This document shows, in pieces, positions 1 through 9,284 of a stretch of DNA of 64,000 nucleotides (position 1 is its first letter; every line of letters begins with the position of its first letter). A model generated the notes under the pieces. It saw only the letters and a list, made by a program, of their open reading frames with translations, had not been told where the DNA came from and ran no database searches. Source of the DNA: Ancrocorticia sp. (GTDB taxonomy: Bacteria; Actinomycetota; Actinomycetes; Actinomycetales; Actinomycetaceae); assembly GCA_022648165.1 (NCBI GenBank), contig JALCLX010000003.1, positions 1 through 64,000 of the forward strand. The letters are read 5' to 3'. Made by a program: the position numbers and the translations under genes.

Positions 1-128
1 ACAGCGAAGACAATGCGCACGTAGGGCCGGACGACGATGCAGACGGTATCCCGGATTCTGATCCACAATTCGATGCCGAATTCGAAGCGGATTCGGAGGA
101 CGCGACGACATCTGAAGAGGATGAATAA
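1..128 (+). CDS. C-terminal end of a truncated upstream protein with an acidic tail
   Basis: Only the frame ending at the TAA at 126-128 is open from the left edge; the other two forward frames hit stops early. The visible 41 residues are dominated by Asp and Glu and contain no recognisable domain. The stop overlaps the next start (TAATG), so this is probably the preceding gene of the same operon. In the matching M. tuberculosis gene order this position holds the TPR protein Rv1691. That identity is inferred from synteny only; the visible residues do not show it. Confidence 0.6.
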   Translation, partial: SEDNAHVGPDDDADGIPDSDPQFDAEFEADSEDATTSEEDE

Positions 129-1138
129 TGCCTGGATCGCTTATTTCTCGGTTTGATGCGGCCCTTTTTGACTTGGACGGGGTGTGCTATCTCGGCCCGG
201 TCCCGGTAGTACATGCGCCAGAGATCATTACGCGCGTGGTGAGCGAGGGCGTGCTGCGGGCGTATGTGACGAACAATGCCTCACGCACTCCCGAGGAGGT
301 CGCATCCCACCTGGTGTCCATCGGAATTTCAGCCACACCAGAATCGATTGTCACGTCTGCCTCTGTGGCATGCGAGATGCTGAGCGGCATGGTTCCACAG
401 GGTGCACGGGTGTTGGTGATTGGCACTCAGGCGCTTCGCGACGAGGTCGCAAAGGTCGGGCTTACGATGGTGGAATCCTCCGACGACAACCCGGCTGCGG
501 TGATCCACGGGTTTACGCCGGACCTGAACTGGGAATGGATGTCGGAAGCGGCGCTTGCGATCAGGAAAGGCGCCATCTATTTTGCGACGAATATGGACAG
601 AACAATTCCGCGCGACCGTGGCCTCATGGTTGGCAACGGATCGATGGTTCTGGCGATCGCGAATTCTACGGGAGTGAAGCCGTATTCTGCCGGAAAACCT
701 GAGCCGGAGATTTTTCGAATTGCTGCGCGAAGAATCGGGGCAGAACGGCCACTTGCCGTGGGCGATAATCTGAATACGGACATTCAGGGGGCAGTTGCTG
801 CGGGTATCCCGTCGTTGCACGTGTTGACAGGTTTGGCAACGGCGCGTGAGGTCGTTTTGGCGGTGCCAGAGCAACGGCCGACGTATCTGGCAGACGATAT
901 GCGTGCGTTAGTAGAGCATTATCCGTCGCAGGTATGGGATGGGCCGTGGGCTGTTTCTGGGGCAGCGCGGGTGCGCTGGGGCCAAGACGGTTTTGTGACG
1001 GCTACTGGAGCGTTGGATGGGAAGCTCGATCTTGACACGTACCGTGCTCTGGCCCGTGCCGCGTGGCAGGCTTTCGACGAGGGTGTATCGAGTGAGACTA
1101 TTGCGCAGGCCACGCCAGAGCTTGAGGTGGTGCGATAG
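128..1138 (+). CDS. HAD-IIA family phosphatase (Rv1692-like)
   Basis: A 336-residue haloacid dehalogenase hydrolase of the NagD-like IIA subfamily. Motif I is FDLDGV with the nucleophile and acid/base aspartates near residue 15. The motif II region reads YVTNNAS, the motif III lysine lies in GKPEPEIF, and motif IV is VGDNLNTDI. About 70 C-terminal residues extend past the HAD core. The M. tuberculosis homologue in this position, Rv1692, is known as a glycerol-3-phosphate phosphatase, so a role in recycling polar heads of glycerophospholipids is plausible; the substrate here is inferred. The start ATG overlaps the previous stop, indicating coupled translation. Confidence 0.85.
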   Translation: MPGSLISRFDAALFDLDGVCYLGPVPVVHAPEIITRVVSEGVLRAYVTNNASRTPEEVASHLVSIGISATPESIVTSASVACEMLSGMVPQGARVLVIGTQALRDEVAKVGLTMVESSDDNPAAVIHGFTPDLNWEWMSEAALAIRKGAIYFATNMDRTIPRDRGLMVGNGSMVLAIANSTGVKPYSAGKPEPEIFRIAARRIGAERPLAVGDNLNTDIQGAVAAGIPSLHVLTGLATAREVVLAVPEQRPTYLADDMRALVEHYPSQVWDGPWAVSGAARVRWGQDGFVTATGALDGKLDLDTYRALARAAWQAFDEGVSSETIAQATPELEVVR

Positions 1139-1285
1139 ATGGAACGCGCTCCAATTCCCACGCCCCCGATCGATCCCGAAACGATACTGAATTCACTTGA
1201 TACGCTGGAGATCGATGAACAGATAGAGGCTCTAGAGAATCTCTTGGCAGCCCTTCACCGGCAGCTGTCGGGAGCGCAGGGGTAG
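1139..1285 (+). CDS. Small conserved hypothetical protein (48 aa, Rv1693-like position)
   Basis: An ATG directly after the HAD stop opens a 48-codon frame that ends one base before tlyA. The product begins MERAPIPTPPID, then has a Leu/Glu-rich helix-forming stretch (TLEIDEQIEALENLLAALHRQL) of 22 residues described here only by its composition in part: alternating Glu and Leu. In M. tuberculosis a similarly small protein (Rv1693) sits between the HAD phosphatase and tlyA. The tight packing on both sides supports it as a real gene. Function is unknown; an amphipathic helix suggests a protein-binding adaptor, which is inference. Confidence 0.65.
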   Translation: MERAPIPTPPIDPETILNSLDTLEIDEQIEALENLLAALHRQLSGAQG

Positions 1286-1286
1286 A

Positions 1287-2135
1287 ATGGCGCGGCTTAT
1301 CAGAGTGGATGCGGAACTGGTGCGCCGCGGCCTGGCACGTTCGCGTTCACAGGCGGCCGAGCTGATTGCCTCCGGTGTCGTCATGCTAGACGGATTAGTA
1401 GTCCAGAAGCCGGCACGGCAGATGGATCCGGTGCAGGCGCTTCTCGTCAGAGAAGAACGCGGAGAGGAATACGCATCACGAGGTGCGTATAAGCTGCTGG
1501 GGGCGCTGGAGACGTTGGCGGAATCCGCTCCGCGCATCGCAGGCCGGCGCTGCCTCGATGCGGGGGCCTCTACGGGTGGATTCACCGACGTACTGCTGCG
1601 CAAAGGCGCTGCGCACGTCGTCGCCGTCGATGTAGGGTACGGACAAATCGCGTGGCGGCTGCGCGAGGACCCGCGAGTCACGGTGATTGAGCGGACGAAT
1701 GTCCGCACCTTAGATCCCCAGCTCGTGGCGCCCGCCCCCGAACTGGTAGTGGGCGATCTTTCGTTCATTTCGTTGACACTCGTGATTCCTGCACTTGTGC
1801 GTGCAGCGGCACGCGATGCGGACTTCCTACTGATGGTGAAACCTCAATTTGAGGTGGGCAAAGACAAACTTGGACGTGGCGGAGTGGTCCGAGACGTTGC
1901 GCTTCACTGCGAGTCCGTTGTCAAAGTCGCCGAATGCGGGCAAAGCAATGGGCTGGGCGTACTGGCGATCGCGGCATCACCGTTGCCCGGTCCCGCGGGC
2001 AATGTAGAGTATTTTGTGCATATGCGTGCTGGTGCGCAGGCAATGCCGCGTGAGCAGTTGAAGGAGGAAGTGGCCAGCGCGGTTGCAGCAGGACCAGCCG
2101 GGACGATTGAATCGGAGAAGCAGGCAGAGATATGA
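1287..2135 (+). CDS. tlyA: TlyA family rRNA (cytidine-2'-O)-methyltransferase
   Basis: A 282-residue protein with an N-terminal S4 RNA-binding domain (about residues 4-62; ARLIRVDAELVRRGLARSRS begins it) and a FtsJ-like Rossmann methyltransferase domain. The SAM-binding loop reads LDAGASTGGFTDVLL near residue 90. TlyA proteins 2'-O-methylate cytidines in 16S and/or 23S rRNA, and in mycobacteria they determine capreomycin susceptibility. The ATG start follows the 48-aa gene by one base. Its TGA overlaps the nadK ATG by 4 bp. The pairing tlyA-nadK-recN is a classic actinobacterial order. Confidence 0.92.
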   Translation: MARLIRVDAELVRRGLARSRSQAAELIASGVVMLDGLVVQKPARQMDPVQALLVREERGEEYASRGAYKLLGALETLAESAPRIAGRRCLDAGASTGGFTDVLLRKGAAHVVAVDVGYGQIAWRLREDPRVTVIERTNVRTLDPQLVAPAPELVVGDLSFISLTLVIPALVRAAARDADFLLMVKPQFEVGKDKLGRGGVVRDVALHCESVVKVAECGQSNGLGVLAIAASPLPGPAGNVEYFVHMRAGAQAMPREQLKEEVASAVAAGPAGTIESEKQAEI

Positions 2136-2962
2136 CGCGCAAAGTAGCTTTGGTCGCGAACCTGCGGCGCCCCGACCTCAACAAAGACCTTGAAACCGTG
2201 GCGTCTTATCTTGCTGCGAAGGGGATCGCGTCTGATGCTCGCGAAACGCCTGCCGCCGTGGAAGGTGCAGAGCTGATTCTGGTTCTGGGGGGCGACGGGA
2301 CCATTCTGCGTGCGGCAGAACTAGGGCGGTCCTTAGGTGTGCCGATTCTGGGGATCAATTACGGGCACGTGGGCTTCCTATCGGAAGCTGATCCAGACGA
2401 CTTGCCCAGTGTGGTGGATCGTATCGCAGAGAGAGCCTGGACAGTTGATGAGCGAATGACGATCGACGTGTACGTCACGCGGCCGGATGGCCGGGTTGAT
2501 ACAAGCTGGGCTCTGAACGACGCGGCGATTGAGAAGGAAGAGACAGCCCGCATGATCGAAGTCTCGATCGGGGTTGACGGCCGTGAGCTATCGAATTTCA
2601 AAGTGGATACAGTGGTCTTCTCTACAGCCACCGGTTCCACGGCATACAACTTTTCTGCAGGAGGCCCCATAGTGTGGCCAAATGTGGAGGCGATGATTCT
2701 CACCCCGATCGCGGCCCATGCGTTATTTACCCGTCCACTGGTGGTTGGACCAGATTCCACACTGGAACTGAGGGTGCAAGATGAGGATGCGCGGGTATGG
2801 TGCGATGGGCGGCGCATCTTGCGTGCACCCGTAGGCTCCACAATTCGCGCCGTGCACGGCACGAAGCCTGTTCTTCTAGCGCGGATTGACGATACACCGT
2901 TCTCCGGGCGCCTGGTGACAAAGTTCCAATTGCCGGTAAAGGGGTGGCACGTTGGGCAATGA
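2132..2962 (+). CDS. nadK: NAD kinase
   Basis: Phosphorylates NAD+ to NADP+. The 276-residue protein has the family GGDGT motif at residues 53-57 and the downstream NAD-binding signature ALNDAAIEK, followed by the glycine-rich TGSTAYNFSAGGPIV motif. Length agrees with bacterial ATP/polyphosphate NAD kinases. It starts inside the tlyA stop (ATGA) and ends in an ATGA overlap with recN, so tlyA-nadK-recN should be translated as a coupled unit. Confidence 0.95.
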   Translation: MTRKVALVANLRRPDLNKDLETVASYLAAKGIASDARETPAAVEGAELILVLGGDGTILRAAELGRSLGVPILGINYGHVGFLSEADPDDLPSVVDRIAERAWTVDERMTIDVYVTRPDGRVDTSWALNDAAIEKEETARMIEVSIGVDGRELSNFKVDTVVFSTATGSTAYNFSAGGPIVWPNVEAMILTPIAAHALFTRPLVVGPDSTLELRVQDEDARVWCDGRRILRAPVGSTIRAVHGTKPVLLARIDDTPFSGRLVTKFQLPVKGWHVGQ

Positions 2963-4650
2963 TTGAGCATGTTCGCATCTCGCACTTGGGTGTTATTGAC
3001 GAAGCGGAACTCGATTTCGGTGCGGGACTCACCGCGCTTACGGGCGAGACAGGCGCAGGAAAGACCATGGCGGTCACGTCACTCGCCTTGCTGCTAGGTG
3101 GGAAAGCCGATCCGCGAAAGGTGCGGCGTGGGGCGGAAGCTGCCCACGTGGAGGGTACTTTCACAGTGCCGCTGGATTCTCCCGTACTCGCCCGAATTTT
3201 GGACGCAGGCGGGCAGTGGGAGGACGACGGCGATAGTGCGGTAGTACTGGTGGCCCGCACAGTTCCAGCTCACGGACGATCGCGCGCATTTGTCGGTGGG
3301 CATTCCGTTCCCACGGCCGTGTTGCGTGAAATCGCGAGTGCATTGGTGACAGTGCATGGCCAATCGGATCAGGTGCGCCTTGCCACATCAGCACATCAGA
3401 GAGCGGCGCTCGATGCGTTTGGCGGCTCCGATATCGCAGTGCGGCGTTCAGCATGGCGCGACGCGTGGCACCAGTTGACATCAGCGCGTGATTCCTTGAC
3501 AAGCTTTGAACGTCAGGCGAAGGATGTAGCGCGCCGGAGGCTCGCTCTGGAAGCTCTGGTTGACAAGGTGGCGGAGGTGGCGCCAGCCACGGGTGAAGAA
3601 CAAGCTTTACGTGCCGAGGCGCAACGCCTGGAACACAGCGAGGAGAATTACGCGGGACTTTCACAGGCGGCAGCCTATCTTTCCGGCTCGGACACCGTTG
3701 AGCATAGCGCAGTGGAACGTGTGAGCGCGGCGTATGCGGCATTGGCCCACGTGACCGACGATGTGGTACCGCTGCGTGAACGGTTGGATGCCGTACAGGC
3801 AGAATTGGGCGACATTGCGGCGACCGTATCCGATATGGCGCTGCACACGGAGGCCGATCCTGGGCGGCTCGAGGAGATCTATGCGCGCAGGCAGACACTA
3901 GCAGGCTTGCGCAAGACTCTCGGTATGGATATTGATGAGGCAATCGAGGTCGCAGCGTCGGCGCAGAAGGAGTTGGAAGCGCTCCAGGACCCGGATCGGG
4001 CACGCGAGGAACTGCGTGCGCGAGTAGAGGAAGCAGAGCAGGCGGCGGAAGCGGCGGCCGTGGCGCTCACACGTGCACGGAAGAAGAGCGCTGACGAGCT
4101 TTCACAGTTGGTGGAGGCAGAGCTCCCTGACCTGGCGCTCCCGGATGCCCATTTTGTTGTGGATGTCTCCGAAGCAGAACCCACTGTGTGGGGCAAAGAC
4201 GACGTCGTGTTTCGGCTATCCTCACATCCGCAGGCGCTTTTGGCACCGCTTGGAAGCGGTGCATCCGGCGGGGAGCTCTCGCGCGTCATGCTGGCAGTAG
4301 AGGTTGCACTCGCAACTCATCATCATGAAACGTCTCACACTTTCTTGTTTGATGAAGTTGACGCCGGAGTGGGCGGCCGGGCAGCACTTGCGGTCGGGAA
4401 GCGACTCGCTGAACTCGGCGCGACAAACCAGGTCATCGTCGTCACACACCTCGCGCAAGTGGCGGCTTACGCCACCAGCCACGCCGTCGTCGTAAAGAAC
4501 ACAGAAGGCGAGACGACGGCGACGCACGTCGCCCAGGTGCGTGGCGAGGAGCGCATAGCGGAACTGGCGCGGATGCTCTCTGGTTCCGTGACGCAGGCGG
4601 CGCGCGCACATGCCGCTGACCTGCTTTCACGAACAAATGTGGCACGATAA
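2959..4650 (+). CDS. recN: DNA repair protein RecN
   Basis: SMC-like ATPase of double-strand break repair, 563 residues from the chosen ATG. Walker A is GETGAGKT at residues 29-36. A long central coiled-coil region is rich in Ala, Glu, Arg and Leu. The C-terminal half carries the ABC signature region SGGELSRVMLAVEVAL, then Walker B TFLFDEVDAGVGG. The ATG at 2959 is preferred over the GTG at 2944 because it forms the ATGA overlap used at neighbouring junctions and begins with the conserved MIEHVRISHLGVI. Confidence 0.93.
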   Translation: MIEHVRISHLGVIDEAELDFGAGLTALTGETGAGKTMAVTSLALLLGGKADPRKVRRGAEAAHVEGTFTVPLDSPVLARILDAGGQWEDDGDSAVVLVARTVPAHGRSRAFVGGHSVPTAVLREIASALVTVHGQSDQVRLATSAHQRAALDAFGGSDIAVRRSAWRDAWHQLTSARDSLTSFERQAKDVARRRLALEALVDKVAEVAPATGEEQALRAEAQRLEHSEENYAGLSQAAAYLSGSDTVEHSAVERVSAAYAALAHVTDDVVPLRERLDAVQAELGDIAATVSDMALHTEADPGRLEEIYARRQTLAGLRKTLGMDIDEAIEVAASAQKELEALQDPDRAREELRARVEEAEQAAEAAAVALTRARKKSADELSQLVEAELPDLALPDAHFVVDVSEAEPTVWGKDDVVFRLSSHPQALLAPLGSGASGGELSRVMLAVEVALATHHHETSHTFLFDEVDAGVGGRAALAVGKRLAELGATNQVIVVTHLAQVAAYATSHAVVVKNTEGETTATHVAQVRGEERIAELARMLSGSVTQAARAHAADLLSRTNVAR

Positions 4651-4654
4651 GGGC

Positions 4655-5833
4655 GTGGTAAAACTGTTTGGGCATAAACATGTGATGGAGCATTCGGACC
4701 ATTTGTCCGGTATTGCTCGCGTGGACCCCCGCACGAAAAACTTGACGAAGCGGCTCCAAGCGGGTGACATCGCGGTTATCAACCACACCGACATTGACCG
4801 AGTCTCCGCCGAGGCGCTAGTAGAGAAAAAGCCGAAGGCCGTACTCAATGCTGCGAAGTCCACATCGGGGCGATATCCCAACCTTGGTCCCGGAATCCTT
4901 CACGACGCGGGCATTCCGTTGATTGATGATCTTGGGTCCGCGATCATGGATGTGCGGGAAGGCCAACGGCTGACGTTTGACAACTCAGGTTGTGTGTACG
5001 CAGGCGACCGCTTGATAGCGCAAGGCATACTTCAGACCTCCGAGACAATTGCCGCTGACCAGGCTGCCGCAAAAGCAGGCATGAGCGTGCAGCTGAAGGC
5101 TTTTGCCACGAACACAATGGAGTACGTGGAGCACGAACAAGACCTGATCTTCGACGGCGTAGGTGTGCCCGAAGTCAAGACGAATTTCGCGGGCCGGCCA
5201 GTACTTGTTGTGGTACGAGGCTACCGGTATAAGGACGATTTAGCCGCGCTTCGGCCGTTTATTCGCGAATATCATCCCATTATGGTGGGTGTGGATGGTG
5301 GGGCAGATGCCATCCTCGAGGAGGGCTACAAGCTCGACATGATCGTGGGAGACATGGACTCAGTTTCCGATAAAGCGCTGTCCTCCGGCGCGGAGATTGT
5401 GGTGCATGCGTATCGCGACGGGCGCGCCCCTGGGAAGAAACGCGTGGAAGATTTGGGTGTGCCACACGTGGTGTTTCCGTGTACGGGAACATCCGAAGAT
5501 GTGGCAATGCTATTGGCCGACGACAAGGGTGCGAAGCTGATTGTGGCTGTGGGAACGCACAATACCCTCATCGAATTCCTCGATAAGGGGAGGTCGGGTA
5601 TGGCCTCCACCTTCCTCACGCGTCTTGCCATTGGTAGCAAGCTGATCGACGCCAAGGGTGTGTCCCAGCTGTATCGTTCACGAGTTTCCAATTGGCAGGT
5701 ATTCGCACTCATATTAGCCGGACTCATCGCTGTAGCTGCGGCCATAGCCTCTACCGCGGCAGGCCAGGTGGCGTTCGGCTTGTCCTCTTCATGGTTCTCC
5801 GACATAGTCCACTGGTTCGTCCAGTTGTTTTGA
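4655..5833 (+). CDS. steA: SteA-like septation/cytokinetic-ring protein
   Basis: About 392 residues, matching the M. tuberculosis Rv1697 / corynebacterial SteA family through RVDPRTKNLTKRLQAGDIAV, SGRYPNLGPGIL and the VGDMDSVSDKAL and DAKGVSQLYRS regions. The VGDMDS and GGADAILEEG region resembles thiamin pyrophosphokinase folds. A single hydrophobic helix lies near the C-terminus (about 45 residues from the end). SteA works in cell separation with SteB in corynebacteria. The start is uncertain: GTG 4655 follows the recN stop closely, while ATG 4637 and ATG 4685 are also in frame, and none has a strong Shine-Dalgarno. Confidence 0.85.
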   Translation: MVKLFGHKHVMEHSDHLSGIARVDPRTKNLTKRLQAGDIAVINHTDIDRVSAEALVEKKPKAVLNAAKSTSGRYPNLGPGILHDAGIPLIDDLGSAIMDVREGQRLTFDNSGCVYAGDRLIAQGILQTSETIAADQAAAKAGMSVQLKAFATNTMEYVEHEQDLIFDGVGVPEVKTNFAGRPVLVVVRGYRYKDDLAALRPFIREYHPIMVGVDGGADAILEEGYKLDMIVGDMDSVSDKALSSGAEIVVHAYRDGRAPGKKRVEDLGVPHVVFPCTGTSEDVAMLLADDKGAKLIVAVGTHNTLIEFLDKGRSGMASTFLTRLAIGSKLIDAKGVSQLYRSRVSNWQVFALILAGLIAVAAAIASTAAGQVAFGLSSSWFSDIVHWFVQLF

Positions 5834-5847
5834 CGTAAAGGTATCTG

Positions 5848-6849
5848 ATGGTTGATTTTCGGTATCACCTTGTATCGCTCGTGTCAGTGTTTTTGGCACT
5901 GGCCGTTGGCATCATTTTGGGAGCGGGGCCTTTGCAGGATTCGCTGGGAAGTGCGCTCACTGGGCAGGTTGAATCCCTGCGCGAATCACGTGACGATCTG
6001 CGTGCGCAACTTGATGACGCGACAAGTGAACTAGATGGCAACTCGAAGGCATTGCAGGTCGCGGGAGACCAACTCCTTCCCGGTACTTTGAAGGGCCGGA
6101 ATGTGGCGATCGTCGTGCTGCCGGACGCGAATGACGACGGCAGTGTAGAGGACGAACTAACCGAGGCGGGAGCGACGATTTCCGGTAAGGTTGCACTCAC
6201 AGAAGCGTTTGCGGATTCTTCGCAGAAAACGTATCGTGCCGCATTGGCCAGCCAAGTGAAAGATTACATTCCCGATCTCGCTGACAACGCTAGCAATGAG
6301 GAGATCATCGCCAGCGCAGTTGATTCCGTATTGCGCGTGGGTGCCGATGATTCGGACGCCAAAGTTTTACTCGGCTCGCTGACGACAAAAGACAATGCGA
6401 TGATGACGGTTTCGCAAGATATCACAGGCGCAGCGGACGCAATTGTGATGATTGCGCCAACGACTCTGTATCCGGAATCAGAGACTGGGGCAACGGCGTC
6501 GCCAAGTGCGGAGGAGAATGCTGAAGCCGCTGCGCGCACAGATGTCTATGTTTCCTCATTTGCTGCGATTGCCGAACGCGGTGCTTCTGTAGCGCTCGGT
6601 ACCGCGAATGCGGATACAGATCTCTTGAGCGCGATTCGGGCGCGTGGAGAAGGTTCCACTGTTGATTCGGAGGGTACGGTGACTGCGGCACTCAACGTGG
6701 CGTTCGCGGTAGGCAACGAGTTGACGGGCGACCATGTGGCGCTGGGCAACCAGCAAGGCGCTAAAGCCGCGTTGGGGACTCGCTCTGAGGCGGCGGTTTC
6801 CGAAACGGCGAGCCCGACACCATCCGCTACGGCGGAAGACGCGAAGTGA
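5848..6849 (+). CDS. MctB-like copper transporter / envelope protein (Rv1698-like)
   Basis: A 333-residue protein whose N-terminus MVDFRYHLVSLVSVFLALAV runs into a single transmembrane helix and is the hallmark of the MctB/DUF3186 family. It is followed by a coiled-coil segment (QVESLRESRDDLRAQLDDATSEL region) and a large extracytoplasmic domain. The last 30 residues are Ala/Ser/Thr/Pro-rich. M. tuberculosis MctB (Rv1698) affects copper efflux and was proposed as an outer-membrane channel; in an organism without evidence for mycolates here the role may be envelope-structural. It follows steA by 14 bp with AAAGG upstream, and its TGA overlaps the next GTG. Confidence 0.85.
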   Translation: MVDFRYHLVSLVSVFLALAVGIILGAGPLQDSLGSALTGQVESLRESRDDLRAQLDDATSELDGNSKALQVAGDQLLPGTLKGRNVAIVVLPDANDDGSVEDELTEAGATISGKVALTEAFADSSQKTYRAALASQVKDYIPDLADNASNEEIIASAVDSVLRVGADDSDAKVLLGSLTTKDNAMMTVSQDITGAADAIVMIAPTTLYPESETGATASPSAEENAEAAARTDVYVSSFAAIAERGASVALGTANADTDLLSAIRARGEGSTVDSEGTVTAALNVAFAVGNELTGDHVALGNQQGAKAALGTRSEAAVSETASPTPSATAEDAK

Positions 6850-7652
6850 CTATTCTGACGGCAGCCGGAAGCGTCGCTGTGGCAGCGGCCTGCAACAGCC
6901 TGCCTTTGAAGGGTTCTGCCTGGGAACGCACGTCCTATTCTGGTAGAACTGTGAGTTTGTCTGAGGGCGTGGCTGCCGGCGCCGGCGCGCTGGTGGGGAC
7001 GCTCGGTCTGCCATGGAAACAGGCGCTTCCATCGGCCGTTGCGATTGCTTCGGCGTGGATCGCAGGGTACGTGGACGACGAGTTAGAAGATGCTTTTCCT
7101 GCGAAAGCGAAAGGATTTCACGGGCATCTGGGGGCGTTACGCCACGGCAAACTGACGTCCGGGATTGTCAAAATTGCGCTCATCGGAGCGGGCAGCGCCA
7201 TCGGTGCCGTTGCGATTCCGCGCTCGGGCGGGCGTTTAGCGAAGGCAACGGCGTGGGTTGGCCAGGCGGCGCTGATCGCGGGTAGCGCGAATCTGGTGAA
7301 CCTGTTGGATCTGAGGCCGGGACGTGCTGTGAAAACGTGCGGCGTAGTGGCATTGCCTTTGTGCTGGGTGCGGGACAGCACCGCGCGGAGCCTCGCAGCG
7401 AGCGCGCTGGCTACGAGCGTGGCGTGTGCTCCAAGAGATTTGCGAGGCGAAACGATGCTGGGAGACACGGGGGCCAATGCGCTCGGTTCCGCTGTTGGCC
7501 TGGCGCTTGCCCGCGTGCAACGGGGAGGCGCCCGTTGGGCAGCTTTGGCAGTGATTGTGGCGTTGACTGCTCTGAGTGAAAAAGTCAGTTTCTCGCGTTT
7601 TATAGCCGATCACCGCATCTTGCGGATGATCGACGAATGTGGACGGCCATGA
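6846..7652 (+). CDS. MraY/WecA-like polyprenyl-phosphate glycosyl-1-phosphate transferase homologue
   Basis: A hydrophobic 268-residue protein retaining the landmarks of the MraY/WecA superfamily: paired aspartates in GYVDDELED, the GFHGHLGALRHGKLTSGIVK loop, an NLVNLLDLRPGRA segment matching the family NxxNxxDG motif, and MLGDTGANALG matching the Mg-site GDTGS/A motif. The family transfers sugar-1-phosphates onto undecaprenyl phosphate at the membrane. It is shorter than MraY (about 360 aa), so some helices may be missing. It starts at a GTG overlapping the MctB-like stop and overlaps murJ by ATGA. The substrate is unknown; position beside murJ suggests a lipid-linked glycan intermediate. 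Confidence 0.7.
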   Translation: MTILTAAGSVAVAAACNSLPLKGSAWERTSYSGRTVSLSEGVAAGAGALVGTLGLPWKQALPSAVAIASAWIAGYVDDELEDAFPAKAKGFHGHLGALRHGKLTSGIVKIALIGAGSAIGAVAIPRSGGRLAKATAWVGQAALIAGSANLVNLLDLRPGRAVKTCGVVALPLCWVRDSTARSLAASALATSVACAPRDLRGETMLGDTGANALGSAVGLALARVQRGGARWAALAVIVALTALSEKVSFSRFIADHRILRMIDECGRP

Positions 7653-9262
7653 AGCGCCACGTGGGTGGGGCGATCGCAGGAGCCGCGGGTTCCATCGCGA
7701 TACTGACGTTATTATCGCGAATCGTCGGATTCGTCCGAGTGTGGGTGCAGAATGGTTCTCTGGGAGACACACTTTCCGGGGTAGCGTACTCCACATCGAA
7801 CACAGTTCCGAATGTCCTATTCGAAGTGGCTGCCGGGGGAGCTCTGGCCGGTGCCGTCATTCCGCTCATATCGGGATTTTTGGCTCGGGGAATGCGCCAA
7901 CAAATGTCGGCGACGGCGTCGGCATTAATTACGTGGATTCTTGCGATCGGAGTGCCTCTTGCTGTCCTTGTGTGCCTTGCCGCCGAACCGGTGACGCGCG
8001 CCTTGTTGGGGACGGGCGCCCCTGAGGCGCAGGTGGAACTTGCGACGGAATTATTACGGATGTTCGCATGGCAAATTCCACTGTACGGGTTGTCGGTTGT
8101 ACTCACCGGAATCTTGCAGGCGCACAACAAGTTCATTCTGCCGGCCGTAGCGCCCCTGTTGTCTTCTGTGGTAGTCATCGGCGCATTCTTGGAGTTTTCG
8201 CAGGCAGCACACGGTGCGCAGGATCATCCAGAGCTGTTGTCAGGCAGCGCCATCGCATGGCTAGGATGGGGCACCACGGCAGGCGTCGTGGTGTTTTCCT
8301 TGCCACAGCTGATCCCGGTCATGCGATTGGTGCGGGTGCGTCCGAGTTTCACATTTCCTGCGGGTGTGGCGCGCCGGGCAGTGCGCTTGGCCGGTGCGGG
8401 CATGGGAGGGCTTCTTGCCCAGCAGATCCAAATTGTTGTCATCATGGTGGTGGCCAACACTCAAGGCGGCGCAGGGGGAACAGGCGCGTATCCGGTTTAC
8501 ACGTTTGCCAATGCCGTGTACATGGTGCCATATGCGGTGCTTGCTGTACCGATTGCCACAGCGGTGTTTCCGCGGCTTTCGGCAGCGGCGGCGGTACCGG
8601 GTAGGCCGGGCATGGAGCAGCTGACGGCGCGCTCAACGCGGCTGGTCTTGGACATCGGTATCGTATGCGTGGCGTTGCTCGTCGTTTTGGCACACCCGGC
8701 GAAGCTTGTGTTTGACGCGTTGCGCCCGGCTGCTGGATTAGATATTGCACTGATGGCGATGGCGCCGGGATTAGTCGGATACGCGCTGATTTACCATTGT
8801 TCACGCGTTCTTTACGCCGTTGAGGCCTCGCGTGCGGTTGTACTGGTCAATTCGGTAGCGTGGCTGGCCGTGTGCGTGATTTTGGGCATCGCCGTAAGCC
8901 TTGGCCTGAACGGCAGGAATGAAGTACTTCTGGCTATCGGCCTGTCGATTTCAGGTGGTATGACGATTGGTGCGGCAGGAGAGCTCTTCGCAATACGAAA
9001 CGTGGTGGGCCCGGGCGCCACACGGGGCTTAGCGCGCTCCGCTGCTGTTGTTTCGGCAGTGACAGTGCTCAGCGGCGGCGTCGCCTATGCGGTGAGCCGG
9101 ATGATACTAGGCGCGCTCGGGGAATCGCTGCTCTCCGCGCTGCTGGCTGCGCTTGTGGCAGGAGGGCTGATCCTTGCTGGCGGATTCGCGGCCGTATATT
9201 TCTTCGACCGCTCAACGCTATCGCTGAGCGGAAAAGTTGAGCCACGCGATCGCGCGTCGTAA
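7649..9262 (+). CDS. murJ: MurJ/MviN family lipid II flippase
   Basis: An integral membrane protein of about 537 residues with the MOP-superfamily pattern of roughly 14 hydrophobic helices. It opens with GAAGSIAILTLLSRIVGFVRV, and the VPNVLFEVAAGGALAGAVIPLIS segment is a typical MurJ TM2 region. MurJ translocates lipid II to the outer face for peptidoglycan synthesis. ATG 7649 overlaps the previous stop as ATGA; ATG 7637 four codons upstream is the alternative. It has no long C-terminal kinase-like extension of the kind found in the mycobacterial MurJ (Rv3910). pyrG follows after 36 bp. Confidence 0.9.
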   Translation: MKRHVGGAIAGAAGSIAILTLLSRIVGFVRVWVQNGSLGDTLSGVAYSTSNTVPNVLFEVAAGGALAGAVIPLISGFLARGMRQQMSATASALITWILAIGVPLAVLVCLAAEPVTRALLGTGAPEAQVELATELLRMFAWQIPLYGLSVVLTGILQAHNKFILPAVAPLLSSVVVIGAFLEFSQAAHGAQDHPELLSGSAIAWLGWGTTAGVVVFSLPQLIPVMRLVRVRPSFTFPAGVARRAVRLAGAGMGGLLAQQIQIVVIMVVANTQGGAGGTGAYPVYTFANAVYMVPYAVLAVPIATAVFPRLSAAAAVPGRPGMEQLTARSTRLVLDIGIVCVALLVVLAHPAKLVFDALRPAAGLDIALMAMAPGLVGYALIYHCSRVLYAVEASRAVVLVNSVAWLAVCVILGIAVSLGLNGRNEVLLAIGLSISGGMTIGAAGELFAIRNVVGPGATRGLARSAAVVSAVTVLSGGVAYAVSRMILGALGESLLSALLAALVAGGLILAGGFAAVYFFDRSTLSLSGKVEPRDRAS

Positions 9263-9284
9263 TGTGGCGGTAATGTTTTGCTGA

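Noticed and set aside
3161-4003. A 280-codon minus-strand open frame within recN
   Set aside because: It is antisense to the recN coiled coil, Pro/Arg/His-rich, and unsupported by any motif.
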